Below are positions 8,416-16,347 of a stretch of 64,000 nt of DNA, piece by piece; the stretch's first letter is position 1, and each line of letters begins with the position of its first letter. The notes below the pieces were generated by a model. It had not been told where the DNA came from. It worked only from the letters and a program-made list of their open reading frames with translations, and ran no database searches. Origin of the DNA: Mesorhizobium sp. M2D.F.Ca.ET.226.01.1.1 (GTDB taxonomy: Bacteria; Pseudomonadota; Alphaproteobacteria; Rhizobiales; Rhizobiaceae); contig NZ_RZOY02000021.1 in NCBI RefSeq assembly GCF_004022705.2, positions 1 through 64,000 of the forward strand, written 5' to 3'. The position numbers and the translations under genes are program-made.

Positions 8416-9480
8416 TCACCGCCCGGCGCGCGCCAGCCCATGCGCTACCAGCCGATCGATAACCTCCGGATAGCTGACGCCGCTTGCCGCCATCGCCTTG
8501 GCGTACATGCTGATGTTGGTGAAGCCGGGAATGGTGTTGAGCTCGTTGATCAGGAAATTCATGTCCGGCATCAGGAAGAAGTCGACGCGGGCCATGCCGT
8601 CGCAGCCGAGCGCTCTGAACGCCTTCGCGGCTGCGCCCCGCATGGCTTCTTCGACTTGCGGCGGCAATTCCGCCGGCACTATGAGCGCAGCGCCATTCTC
8701 GTCGATATATTTGGCGTTGTAGTTGTAGAAGCCGTGGCTCTCCGCGGGCACGATCTCGCCTGGACGCGAGACGAAAAGTTCGCCCGCGGGGCTCTCCAGC
8801 ACGCTGAATTCGATCTCGCGGCCACGAACGAATTCCTCCGCCAGCAGCTTGCGGTCGTGCTGGAAGGCTTCTGACAGCGCGCGGTCGAATTCCTGGCTGG
8901 CATTGACCTTCGCGACGCCGACCGACGAGCCCTGCCGCGCCGGCTTGATGAACAGCGGCAGGCCGAGCCGGTCTTCCAGTTCGGCAAGCGAAGGCGCCGC
9001 GCCCTCGTCGATGGTCACCGAGCGTGCGACGGGCAGGCCTGCCGCCTTCAGCAGGCGCTTGGCGATGTCCTTATCGAGGGCCGTGGCCGAGCCCAGTATG
9101 CCGCAACCGGCGAGCGGCACGCGCGCCACTTCGGCCAACCCCTGCACCGCGCCGTCCTCGCCATGCAGCCCATGCAGCACCGGAAACAGGATATCGACGG
9201 CGGGCAGGTCGTGGGGTGCACCGCTGGCGGGGATCGCCAGCATCCGTCCATGCCCGCCCGGCACAAGGCAGAGCTGCGTGCCGGCCGACGGCGTCGCCAG
9301 CGCGCCTTTCTCGAATTGACTCAGCAGCCACAGTCCTTCGCGCGTGACGAAGATCGGAACGGCATCGTATTTCGCGGGATCCAGCGCGGCCATGACATTG
9401 GCCGCTGATAGCAGCGATACCTCATGCTCGGCGGAGCGCCCGCCGAAGAGCACACCGATACGAAGTCTTTTCGCCGCCAT
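8416..9480 (-). CDS. ddl: D-alanine--D-alanine ligase
   Basis: This ATP-grasp ligase joins two D-alanines for the peptidoglycan precursor in the cytoplasm. It has 354 residues. The N-terminal RIGVLFGGRSAEHEVSL, the omega-loop segment FYNYNAKY (its tyrosine favours D-Ala over D-lactate) and the metal-site segment with INELNTIPGFT are all visible. It looks like the longer DdlA form. The start is placed at ATG 9480, with GGTGGAG eight bases upstream; a GTG at 9495 is an alternative. It stands apart from any mur cluster and may be a second copy, but that cannot be checked from this window. Confidence 0.92.
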   Translation of the reverse strand: MAAKRLRIGVLFGGRSAEHEVSLLSAANVMAALDPAKYDAVPIFVTREGLWLLSQFEKGALATPSAGTQLCLVPGGHGRMLAIPASGAPHDLPAVDILFPVLHGLHGEDGAVQGLAEVARVPLAGCGILGSATALDKDIAKRLLKAAGLPVARSVTIDEGAAPSLAELEDRLGLPLFIKPARQGSSVGVAKVNASQEFDRALSEAFQHDRKLLAEEFVRGREIEFSVLESPAGELFVSRPGEIVPAESHGFYNYNAKYIDENGAALIVPAELPPQVEEAMRGAAAKAFRALGCDGMARVDFFLMPDMNFLINELNTIPGFTNISMYAKAMAASGVSYPEVIDRLVAHGLARAGR

Positions 9481-9678
9481 CGACAACTCCACCAATGATC
9501 AGGGTTGGAGCTCGCATGCGAAACACCAGGGATCCCCTTCAACCGTAGTAAGCGGAGGATTGGAGTGGGACTTTGACCGGTTGCAGCAGTTTTTCAGCAG
9601 AAGCTGCGAAAGGCGCTCCGTCCTGAGAGGAGTCAACGCGAGGAGATCGAGCGGTTCGTCGTTTCGTGAAACGATGAG

Positions 9679-9949
9679 CTACTCGTTGACGAGATCGGAA
9701 TGAGAACCGGTTCGTGCAAGCTGCAGTTCGCCATTCGCGACGCGATAGATCAAAAGCCAATCCGGTTCGATGTGAGCGTCGCGATAGCCTTCCAGTCGCC
9801 TTTCAGCGGATGGTCCTTGTAGATCGGCGGCAGTTCATGTTCGCCGATCAGGAGACCTAATATCTGACGCAACTTGCCGAGATCCTTGCAAGCTTCTCCA
9901 TACGCTTCACATCCCGGCGGAATTGCCCGGAGCGAACGGGGATCAACAT
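9679..9949 (-). pseudogene. Frameshifted YafQ/RelE-type toxin
   Basis: The reading frame starts with ATG at 9949, one base after the antitoxin stop, as MLIPVRSGQFRRDVKRMEK. It then breaks. A shift near 9892 is needed to continue as KDLGKLRQILGLLIGE and PPIYKDHPLKGDWK, and another near 9786 to continue as GYRDAHIEPDWLLIYRVANG and ending TGSHSDLVNE (TAG at 9681-9679). The joined protein, about 90 residues, matches the YafQ pattern (YKDHPLxGxWKGYRDAHxEPDW and a C-terminal TGxH). Each break is one missing base. It is either a decayed toxin or two sequencing errors. Confidence 0.8.
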
Positions 9950-9950
9950 G

Positions 9951-10208
9951 TCAGATGTCAAGATCCTTGAACAACTCGTCGGCCGAAGCGAACCGCTTGC
10001 CCTTGCCCTTCTCCAATCCGGCCATGGCCTTTCGTGTGGTTGCGTTCGGCACTTTCACCGGAAAGGGAAATTCCTTGTCCGCGGCGACACGGACCAACAG
10101 TAGGCGAATGGCGTCGGAAACCGACAACCCCATGGCCGCCAAGGCTTCCGTAGCCTGATCCTTCGTTGCGGCATCGATGCGAGCACGAACTACCGTATCT
10201 GATGCCAT
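9951..10208 (-). CDS. RelB/DinJ-family antitoxin
   Basis: An 85-residue ribbon-helix-helix antitoxin. The N-terminus MASDTVVRARIDAATKDQ and helix LAAMGLSVSDAIRLLLVRVA match the RelB/DinJ pattern, with a basic and acidic C-terminal toxin-binding tail (KGKGKRFASADELFKDLDI). In the usual pair it neutralises a YafQ-type mRNA interferase and represses its own operon. The start ATG at 10208 has AGAGGAGTCACAT upstream; the longer frame to 10307 runs through the promoter. The toxin gene following one base later is frameshifted, so this antitoxin may be orphaned. Confidence 0.85.
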   Translation of the reverse strand: MASDTVVRARIDAATKDQATEALAAMGLSVSDAIRLLLVRVAADKEFPFPVKVPNATTRKAMAGLEKGKGKRFASADELFKDLDI

Positions 10209-10231
10209 ATGTGACTCCTCTGAAGCCACAA

Positions 10232-10241
10232 TGTAGCTACA
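10232..10241. promoter_or_regulatory. Candidate antitoxin operator
   Basis: TGTAGCTACA is a perfect 10-bp palindrome centred about 28 bases upstream of the antitoxin start, where RelB/DinJ-type repressors bind to control their own operon. No footprint data; inferred from position and symmetry. Confidence 0.4.
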
Positions 10242-10275
10242 GAGGAGCATTCCTGCAAGCAGATACCCTGTCATT

Positions 10276-10315
10276 TTTACAGGACAAACATCACCTTTAC
10301 AGGACAAACATCACC
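10276..10315. repeat. Perfect tandem duplication of 20 bp
   Basis: The 20-mer TTTACAGGACAAACATCACC occurs twice head to tail (10276-10295 and 10296-10315). The second copy contains the stop codon of the aldolase-dehydrogenase gene (10311-10313). It lies about 70-107 bases upstream of the antitoxin start and looks like a recent slippage or repair duplication. Confidence 0.9.
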
Positions 10316-12365
10316 GCAACGCCGCCGCGATGTTGCCGCCGTCCACCGTCGTCACGTCGGCGGTCGTGCGTTCGGCCAGCGCCTGGTGCAGGAAGGCTTG
10401 CGCCACGTCGTCGGCCGTCACTTCCTGCCCGAGCAGGTTGCCGGACATGTATTCCTTCTCCGAGACGCCGCGCGCGCCGGAACGGCTGGCGATCATGGCG
10501 TCGCTGAGAAGCCCGGAGCGAATGCGGTCGGCGTTGACCGCGTTGGACCGGATGCCATGGGCGCCGTAGTCCAGGGCGTATTGCCTGGACAGGAACAGCG
10601 TCGCTGCCTTCGGAATCCCGTAGGCGCCGAATTTCGGCCCGGGATTGATCGCCTGCTTGGAGGTGTTGAACAAAAGCACACCGCCGGTGCCCTGTTCCAG
10701 CATGATGCGCACCGCATTCTGCGCCGCCGACTGGTGGGCGAAGAAATTGAGCTCGAAGCTCTTGCGCAAAGTTGCGTCGTCGAGCTCGCCGATGCGGCCT
10801 TCCCAGGCCGCTCCCGCATTCGAGACCAGGATATCGACGCCGCCATAGACGGCGACCGCCTTGTCGAAGGCGGCGCGCGTCTCGGCAGGCTTGGTGATGT
10901 CGGCGCCGACGCCGATCGAGTTGTTGCCGGCAGCCTTGGCCGCGTCGGCGGCCTTGGCCGGATCGAGGTCGACGATCACCGCATGCGCGCCATTGGCCGC
11001 GAACAGTTTCGCCGTCGCGGCACCGATGGCGCCGGCGCCGCCGGTGATCAGCACCACCTGGCCGGTCAGCGGCTTCGGCTTGTTCGAGGCAAGCTTGGCC
11101 TGCTCCAGCGACCAGTATTCGAGCGGGAAAAGGTCGGCCTTGGAAAGCGGATGGAAATTGCCGACGGCCTCGGCGCCGCGCACCGCCTCGATCCACATCT
11201 CGCCGACATCCGACGCGATCTTCGCATCCTTCAGCGTGCGGCCATGGCCGAACATGCCCAGACCCGGCACCAGCGTCAGCCGCGGCATCGGGTCGAGCAT
11301 GGTGCGCTTGACGTCGTCCAGCGCGTCATTGCTCTCGAAATAGGCGGTGTAGTCCTTGACGAACGCCTCGACATGGCTGCGCACCACGGCCTTGTAATCG
11401 CCGAGCTTGTCGGCGTCGGGCGCCGGCAACGCCATCGGTCCCGTCTTGATGCGGATCGACAGGTCGGGCGTCGAGACGCCGCGGCCGGCCAACTCGGCAA
11501 TCTTGGCCGAATTGATGAAATCGACGATCGCGTCGGAGGTGCGGAAGTCGCTGATCATGCGGTCGAAGCGGCCTTCGCCGCGCGCCACGGCCACGGCGCC
11601 GCGCAATGTCGGCGCGATGTCGCTTGACTTGGCGAGCTTCGCCGGCAGCGCCGCCTTGGCCGCCTGCGGCTTGCCGTTCTTCGCGACATAATCCTCGGCC
11701 ACAGTCACATAGTGGATCATCCGGTCATAGGCTTGCTTCGCGTCGTCTCCGAAGGTGAAGATGCCGTGCTTGTCGAGGATCAGGCCTTCGACTTGTCGGT
11801 CGGCGTCGAAGACCTCCGCCGCGACCTTGGCGAGGTCGAAACCCGGCTTGATATAAGGCACGTAACCCATCTTGTCGCCGAACACGGTCTTGATCAGCGG
11901 CTTGCTGTCTTCCTGGTCGACGATGGCGAGGATCGCTGTCGAATGCGTATGGTCGACGAATTTGTGCGGCAGAAAGGCGTGCAGCAGCGTTTCGACCGAC
12001 GGGTTGGGGGAGGCAGGGTCGATCAGGTTGGAGCGCTGCAGCGCCACCATGTCCTCGTCGGAGAGGTTGGTAAGCGTGCGCGCCTTGAGCAGCGGGCCCA
12101 TCTTCACCGCCGGCAGGCCCTGCGGCTCGATGACGGCCATGTCCCAGCCGCTGCCCTTGACGCAGAGCACGTCCCATTCATCGCCGACCAGATCGGTGGC
12201 TTTGGTCTTGCACGAGGTGTTGCCGCCGCCATGCAGCACCAGCCGCGGCTCGCCGCCGAGCAGGCGGGTCGTGTAGACGCGCAACGCAAGATCGCGGCCG
12301 ACGCCCTTCCTGGCATAGTCGGCAACCATCTTTTCCGCCTCGGCGTCATTCCAAAGGTTCTTCAT
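10311..12365 (-). CDS. Bifunctional class II aldolase / short-chain dehydrogenase (RhaD-like)
   Basis: A 684-residue fusion. The N-terminal half is a class II (zinc) aldolase with LHGGGNTSCK, HTHSTAIL and DKHGIFTFG. From about residue 430 an SDR domain follows with VVLITGGAGAIG, NAGAAWEG and YGIPK (the YxxxK motif). Rhizobial RhaD proteins of this build cleave rhamnulose-1-phosphate to DHAP and lactaldehyde and then oxidise the aldehyde. No rhamnose kinase, isomerase or transporter is present here, so another 1-phosphate is possible, including products of the nearby MtnK-MtnA pair. The start is ATG 12365; a TTG at 12380 is an alternative. A palindrome upstream suggests control by the SorC-type regulator. 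Confidence 0.85.
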   Translation of the reverse strand: MKNLWNDAEAEKMVADYARKGVGRDLALRVYTTRLLGGEPRLVLHGGGNTSCKTKATDLVGDEWDVLCVKGSGWDMAVIEPQGLPAVKMGPLLKARTLTNLSDEDMVALQRSNLIDPASPNPSVETLLHAFLPHKFVDHTHSTAILAIVDQEDSKPLIKTVFGDKMGYVPYIKPGFDLAKVAAEVFDADRQVEGLILDKHGIFTFGDDAKQAYDRMIHYVTVAEDYVAKNGKPQAAKAALPAKLAKSSDIAPTLRGAVAVARGEGRFDRMISDFRTSDAIVDFINSAKIAELAGRGVSTPDLSIRIKTGPMALPAPDADKLGDYKAVVRSHVEAFVKDYTAYFESNDALDDVKRTMLDPMPRLTLVPGLGMFGHGRTLKDAKIASDVGEMWIEAVRGAEAVGNFHPLSKADLFPLEYWSLEQAKLASNKPKPLTGQVVLITGGAGAIGAATAKLFAANGAHAVIVDLDPAKAADAAKAAGNNSIGVGADITKPAETRAAFDKAVAVYGGVDILVSNAGAAWEGRIGELDDATLRKSFELNFFAHQSAAQNAVRIMLEQGTGGVLLFNTSKQAINPGPKFGAYGIPKAATLFLSRQYALDYGAHGIRSNAVNADRIRSGLLSDAMIASRSGARGVSEKEYMSGNLLGQEVTADDVAQAFLHQALAERTTADVTTVDGGNIAAALR

Positions 12366-12392
12366 GTCGTTGCAGTCCAATTCCGTCTTTTT

Positions 12393-12404
12393 TGTTCATG
12401 AACA
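12393..12404. promoter_or_regulatory. Candidate operator of the SorC-type regulator
   Basis: TGTTCATGAACA is a perfect 12-bp palindrome with partly symmetric T- and A-rich flanks, about 30 bases upstream of the aldolase-dehydrogenase start and 46 bases after the regulator gene. Similar TGAAC/GTTCA dyads are known for SorC/DeoR-like regulators. Function inferred. Confidence 0.45.
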
Positions 12405-12449
12405 GAAAGCCGCGACGTCTTGATGACAGAAGCGGCAAGGGTGGTTTTT

Positions 12450-13415
12450 CTACGAGGCCTTTTTGCTTGCCGCCTCGGCATACTGGAGCAGGCGCCCGGC
12501 CATATGCGCGCCGATCACCAGATGCGTGCAGAGCCCGCCGGCGATGGCCGAAAGTAGCGGCTCGAATTTCGTATCCTCCTGCACCACCATCAGTCGCTTC
12601 TCGATGGCGCGCAGGGAAGCGAGCTCGGCGGAAATGACGCGCCGGTTGTAGCTGCAGTCGAGCATCTCGCCCCTGGCGTCGATGATCTGTCCGGCGATGA
12701 CGCCGGCAGCGCCCTGGCTCCGCAGCCCATCCATCTCGGCCGGCGTCAGCGCGCCGCATTTGACCAGATGGCTGTCGGCATCGACGGCGCCGACGGAATA
12801 GAGCGCGAGGTCGCAGTCGGCAATGCCGGCAAGCTGGTCGCGGATCACCGGCTCGGCGCGCAGGCTCTCCGCCAACTCTTCCGTCGACAGCACCAGCGGC
12901 GCGTAGAAGTTTAGGCCTTTGGCATTCAAGCGCCGCGCGATCTCCATGGTGCACTGGTCTGGCCGATAGGAATAAGGCGCGCCGAGATTGCCGCAGAGCT
13001 GCACCACGGTGACGTCCTGCAGGTCGGCGAACGACATGATGTCGGCGATGGTGTAGACGGTACGGCCCCAGGCGACGCCGATGCGGTCGCCCTTCTTCAC
13101 CAGTTCGAGAAAGACGCTCGCCGCTAGCACCGCGATATCGGTCGAGGGATCGGCGAGATAGGCGTTTTCCGGCGCGATCCAGACCGCGTCGAGCCCGAAC
13201 GCGTCTTCAACCTTGCGCGCCACGACATCGTCAGTGAAAAGCTGCGTCGAGGTCGAGATGTTGACGATGCCGGTTTCGCGCGCCTTGCGCAGATACATGG
13301 CGACCGAAGCGCGGGAAATGTTGAGCTGGCTCGCCACTTCGTCCTGGCGCAGGCCATGGGCATAGTAAAGCCAGGCGGCCTTGTGGATGAGCTGTTCTGC
13401 CGGTCTGATCGCCAT
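12450..13415 (-). CDS. SorC-family sugar-responsive transcriptional regulator
   Basis: A 321-residue regulator. An N-terminal helix-turn-helix (LRQDEVASQLNISRASVAMYLRKAR) is followed by the SorC sugar-binding domain (VGVAWGRTVYTIADIMSF near residue 120, CGALTPAEMDGLRSQGAAGVIAGQI further on). Family members sense a sugar phosphate or polyol and control an adjacent catabolic operon. It lies 84 bases upstream of the aldolase-dehydrogenase gene on the same strand, so that gene is the likely target. The start ATG at 13415 is chosen because GAGGAGGCGGC precedes it; the longer frame to 13454 has no such site. Confidence 0.88.
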   Translation of the reverse strand: MAIRPAEQLIHKAAWLYYAHGLRQDEVASQLNISRASVAMYLRKARETGIVNISTSTQLFTDDVVARKVEDAFGLDAVWIAPENAYLADPSTDIAVLAASVFLELVKKGDRIGVAWGRTVYTIADIMSFADLQDVTVVQLCGNLGAPYSYRPDQCTMEIARRLNAKGLNFYAPLVLSTEELAESLRAEPVIRDQLAGIADCDLALYSVGAVDADSHLVKCGALTPAEMDGLRSQGAAGVIAGQIIDARGEMLDCSYNRRVISAELASLRAIEKRLMVVQEDTKFEPLLSAIAGGLCTHLVIGAHMAGRLLQYAEAASKKAS

Positions 13416-13587
13416 GCCGCCTCCTCGGCTGACATTAGTCACGGCTCTCGACAAAAGTCAAATTTGGTTGGGCGGAGGGAACTCACCTCCCGACAAGGCG
13501 TATCCTGGATCGCCGTTCTACCAAGCCGGCGCAGCATAGCATTTTCAGCCATTCAGGGGGATGGCTTGACGAGAGGCCTAGGGCTAG

Positions 13588-13606
13588 AAAGTTCGAAAAG
13601 AACTTT
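13588..13606 (+). promoter_or_regulatory. Inverted repeat in the acyl-CoA synthetase leader
   Basis: AAAGTTC, five bases (GAAAA), then GAACTTT form a perfect 7-bp dyad ending 12 bases before the start codon, next to the GGGGAG ribosome site. It could be an operator or a small mRNA hairpin that affects ribosome access. Confidence 0.45.
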
Positions 13607-13618
13607 GGGGAGAACGGG

Positions 13619-15259
13619 ATGGCCAATCCTTACGAACAGGACCTCGACAGGAACGCCGCCAATCATCAGCCACTGACGCCGCTGACCTATCTCGAGCGTG
13701 CGGCAAAAACCTATCCCGATCATGTCGCCATCATCCATGGCAACCAGCGCATCAGTTACCGCGAGTTCTGGCGCCGCTCGCTGAAGCTTGCCGCCGCGCT
13801 TGCCAAGCGCGGCATCGGCAAGGGCGATACGGTCACGGTGATGCTGTCCAACACGCCGCCGATGCTCGAAGCGCATTTCGGCGTGCCGATGGTGAAGGCG
13901 GTGCTGCACTCGCTCAACACCCGCCTCGACGCCGCCGTCATCGCCTTCCAGCTCGACCACGCCGACTCGAAGGTGCTGATCGTCGACCGCGAGTTCTCGG
14001 GCGTCGTCAGGCAAGCGCTAGCATCGGCCAAGGCCAAGCCATTGGTCATCGACTATGACGACCCGGACTACGCCGCCGATGCGCCCTATCCGAAGGGCGA
14101 GCGCATCGGCACACTCGACTACGAGGACCTTCTTGCCGGCGGTGACGAGGCCTTCGCCTGGTCGATGCCGGATGACGAGTGGGACGCCATCTCGCTCAAC
14201 TACACCTCGGGCACCACGGGCAATCCGAAGGGCGTCGTCTACCATCATCGCGGCGCAGCACTTATGGCCTACACCAACACCATCCATGCCGGCATGGCCA
14301 AGCATGCGGTCTATCTCTGGACGCTGCCGATGTTCCACTGCAATGGCTGGTGTTTCCCCTGGACGCTTGCCGTGCAGGCCGGCACGCATGTCTGCCTGCG
14401 CTGGGTGCGGGCAAAGCCGATGTATGACGCCATCGCCGACCATGGCGTCACGCATCTGTGCGGCGCGCCGATCGTCATGTCGGTGCTGATCAACGCGAAG
14501 GACGAGGACAAGCGCCAGTTCCCGCAGATGGTCACCTTCAACACCGCCGCGGCACCTCCTCCGGAAGCGGTGCTTGCCGGCATGGCCGACGCCGGCTTCG
14601 CTGTCACGCATCTCTACGGCCTGACCGAGACCTACGGCCCGGCGGTCGTCAACGAATGGCATAATGAGTGGGACGGATTGGAGAAAGGCCCGAGGACGGC
14701 GAAGAAAGCGCGCCAGGGCGTGCGCTACGCTTCGCTCGAGGGTCTTACGGTAATGGACCCTCAGACGATGGTGGAGACGCCGGCCGACGGCGAGACCATC
14801 GGCGAGGTCATGTTCCGCGGCAACATCGTCATGAAGGGCTATCTGAAGAACCGCAAGGCCACCGACGAAGCCTTCGCCGGCGGCTGGTTCCATTCCGGCG
14901 ATCTCGGAGTTATGCATCCGGACGGCTATATCCAGCTCAAGGACCGCTCCAAGGACATCATCATCTCGGGCGGCGAGAACATCTCGTCCATCGAGGTCGA
15001 GGACGCGCTCTACAAGCACCCGTCGGTCGCCTCCTGCGGCGTGGTTGCGCGCGCCGACGACAAATGGGGCGAGGTGCCCGTCGCCTATGTCGAGCTGAAG
15101 CCCGGCAAGACAGCGACGGAGGCCGAGATCATTGAGCATTGCCGGGGGTTGCTGGCGCGTTTCAAGGTCCCGAAGGCGGTGGTGTTCGCAGAAATCCCGA
15201 AGACGTCGACGGGGAAGATCCAAAAATTCCGGCTGCGCGAGATGGCGAAGGGGGCGTAG
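13619..15259 (+). CDS. AMP-dependent acyl-CoA synthetase
   Basis: An adenylate-forming enzyme that activates a carboxylic acid with ATP and CoA. The 546-residue protein has the P-loop LNYTSGTTGNPKG (A3 motif), the A5 motif YGLTETYGP, GWFHSGDLG and IIISGGENISS, and the C-terminal catalytic lysine in the context KTSTGKIQK. It resembles the medium-chain or methylmercaptopropionyl-CoA ligase branch (AlkK/DmdB-like) more than acetyl-CoA synthetase. The substrate is not determined. The start ATG at 13619 has GGGGAGAACGGG upstream. The gene stands alone, divergent from the SorC-type regulator. Confidence 0.9.
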   Translation: MANPYEQDLDRNAANHQPLTPLTYLERAAKTYPDHVAIIHGNQRISYREFWRRSLKLAAALAKRGIGKGDTVTVMLSNTPPMLEAHFGVPMVKAVLHSLNTRLDAAVIAFQLDHADSKVLIVDREFSGVVRQALASAKAKPLVIDYDDPDYAADAPYPKGERIGTLDYEDLLAGGDEAFAWSMPDDEWDAISLNYTSGTTGNPKGVVYHHRGAALMAYTNTIHAGMAKHAVYLWTLPMFHCNGWCFPWTLAVQAGTHVCLRWVRAKPMYDAIADHGVTHLCGAPIVMSVLINAKDEDKRQFPQMVTFNTAAAPPPEAVLAGMADAGFAVTHLYGLTETYGPAVVNEWHNEWDGLEKGPRTAKKARQGVRYASLEGLTVMDPQTMVETPADGETIGEVMFRGNIVMKGYLKNRKATDEAFAGGWFHSGDLGVMHPDGYIQLKDRSKDIIISGGENISSIEVEDALYKHPSVASCGVVARADDKWGEVPVAYVELKPGKTATEAEIIEHCRGLLARFKVPKAVVFAEIPKTSTGKIQKFRLREMAKGA

Positions 15260-15688
15260 TTCGCTGGCTGACCTCGATAAGTTTTGCGAGGCGTCTCGTG
15301 ATTTCGTTATCCTGGAGCAGTCGCGAAGCGACGTCGCGGAAGCCCCAGGATCCATTCCGTAACCATGCGGCCATCTTCCAACGGTTGAGAATAGCCGTCA
15401 GCGACCGTTAGGCTGATATCGGCGTAACTTCTTGATCCGCCTTCGTCTTCGGCTGACCGTTACGGAATGATCCTCGGGTCTGCGCACGTCGCTTCGCTCC
15501 TTGCTTCGCCCGTGGATGACGACGTCACTGGCGTCAATGGCTAATCGTCGGCGTAACCTTCGGTGAACCGGCAACTGTCACCATCTGTCACCAATTATAC
15601 GTGTACGTCGATTCCGCGTTGACTCCAGGCCGCTTTCGTTTTACGACTGACGAAAATTGAAATTCGTCACTCATCAAACGAAAGCGCT
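15260..15688. repeat. Intergenic region with an inverted Mesorhizobium-type repeat pair
   Basis: No gene is seen. Two imperfect inverted copies of one element are present. The first (about 15303-15363) ends GGATCCATTCCGTAAC. The second (about 15459-15525) begins GTTACGGAATGATCC and goes on with GTCTGCGCACGTCGCTTCGC. Such TTCCGTAAC/CGCTTCGCTCC elements recur between genes in this bacterial group. The last 60 bases hold the TetR operator region. Confidence 0.65.
15631..15686. promoter_or_regulatory. Nested palindromic operator before the TetR gene
   Basis: Two dyads are nested. The outer arms are CGCTTTCGTTT (15631-15641) and AAACGAAAGCG (15676-15686). The inner arms are TGACGAA (15648-15654) and TTCGTCA (15663-15669). 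The outer arm ends two bases before the start codon. This fits an autoregulated TetR repressor; a TTGACT at 15619 may be the -35 box. Confidence 0.6.
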
Positions 15689-16294
15689 ATGTCAGAAGCC
15701 GCCAACATCGTGGCAGACCCCGCCAGACAGGAGAATGTAACCCGCATTCTCGACTGCGCCGAGCGGCTGTTCCGTCACTACGGCTACGGCAAGACAAACG
15801 TTGCCGACATTGCCCGCGAGCTCGGCATGTCGCCGGCCAACATCTACCGCTTCTTTGCCTCCAAGGTCGAAATCCACCAGGCCGTTTGCGGCCGCATGCT
15901 CGGCGCCAGCTACAAGATGGCCTACGAGATCATGCATCTGCCGATCAGCGCCGAGGAGCGGCTGCGGCGCTACATCCATGCCCAGTACAAGATGACGCTG
16001 GAGGTCATGCTCGACCAGGAGAAGGTGCATGAGATGGTCATCGTCGCGCTGGAGCGCGACTGGGGCGTCATCGACAAGCATGTCAACAGCATCCACGACC
16101 TGTTCGCCGAGGTGATCCGCGAGGGCATCGAGGCCGGCGAGTTCAGGCAGCAGGATCCGGAAACTGCCTCGCGCTGCTTCGGCGCCGCCACGATCATTCT
16201 CTGCCATCCGCAGATGGTGGCGCAGTGCCTTGCCAAGACCAACCGGGCGATGCCCGACGAACTTATCGACTACGCCATCAGAGCCTTGAAATAG
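15689..16294 (+). CDS. TetR-family regulator of the RND efflux operon
   Basis: A 201-residue TetR/AcrR repressor. The N-terminal helix-turn-helix is visible (ERLFRHYGYGKTNVADIARE, then LGMSPANIYRFFASK), followed by an all-helical ligand-binding domain. It lies 53 bases upstream of a membrane fusion protein gene and precedes an RND pump on the same strand. It probably represses its own operon until a pump substrate binds. The nested palindromes directly upstream are its likely operator. No strong ribosome site precedes ATG 15689. Confidence 0.88.
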   Translation: MSEAANIVADPARQENVTRILDCAERLFRHYGYGKTNVADIARELGMSPANIYRFFASKVEIHQAVCGRMLGASYKMAYEIMHLPISAEERLRRYIHAQYKMTLEVMLDQEKVHEMVIVALERDWGVIDKHVNSIHDLFAEVIREGIEAGEFRQQDPETASRCFGAATIILCHPQMVAQCLAKTNRAMPDELIDYAIRALK

Positions 16295-16347
16295 AAGCTG
16301 TCCGCCGGGTGCGGTCGACAAATCATCTCCAGTTTGGGAGTGCTAAG

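Noticed and set aside
9496..9678. Possible small gene between ddl and the toxin remnant
   Set aside because: No frame with a ribosome site and no recognisable product; nothing supported in this stretch.
10276..10315. Short CRISPR-like array
   Set aside because: Only two copies and no spacer between them; it is a simple tandem duplication.
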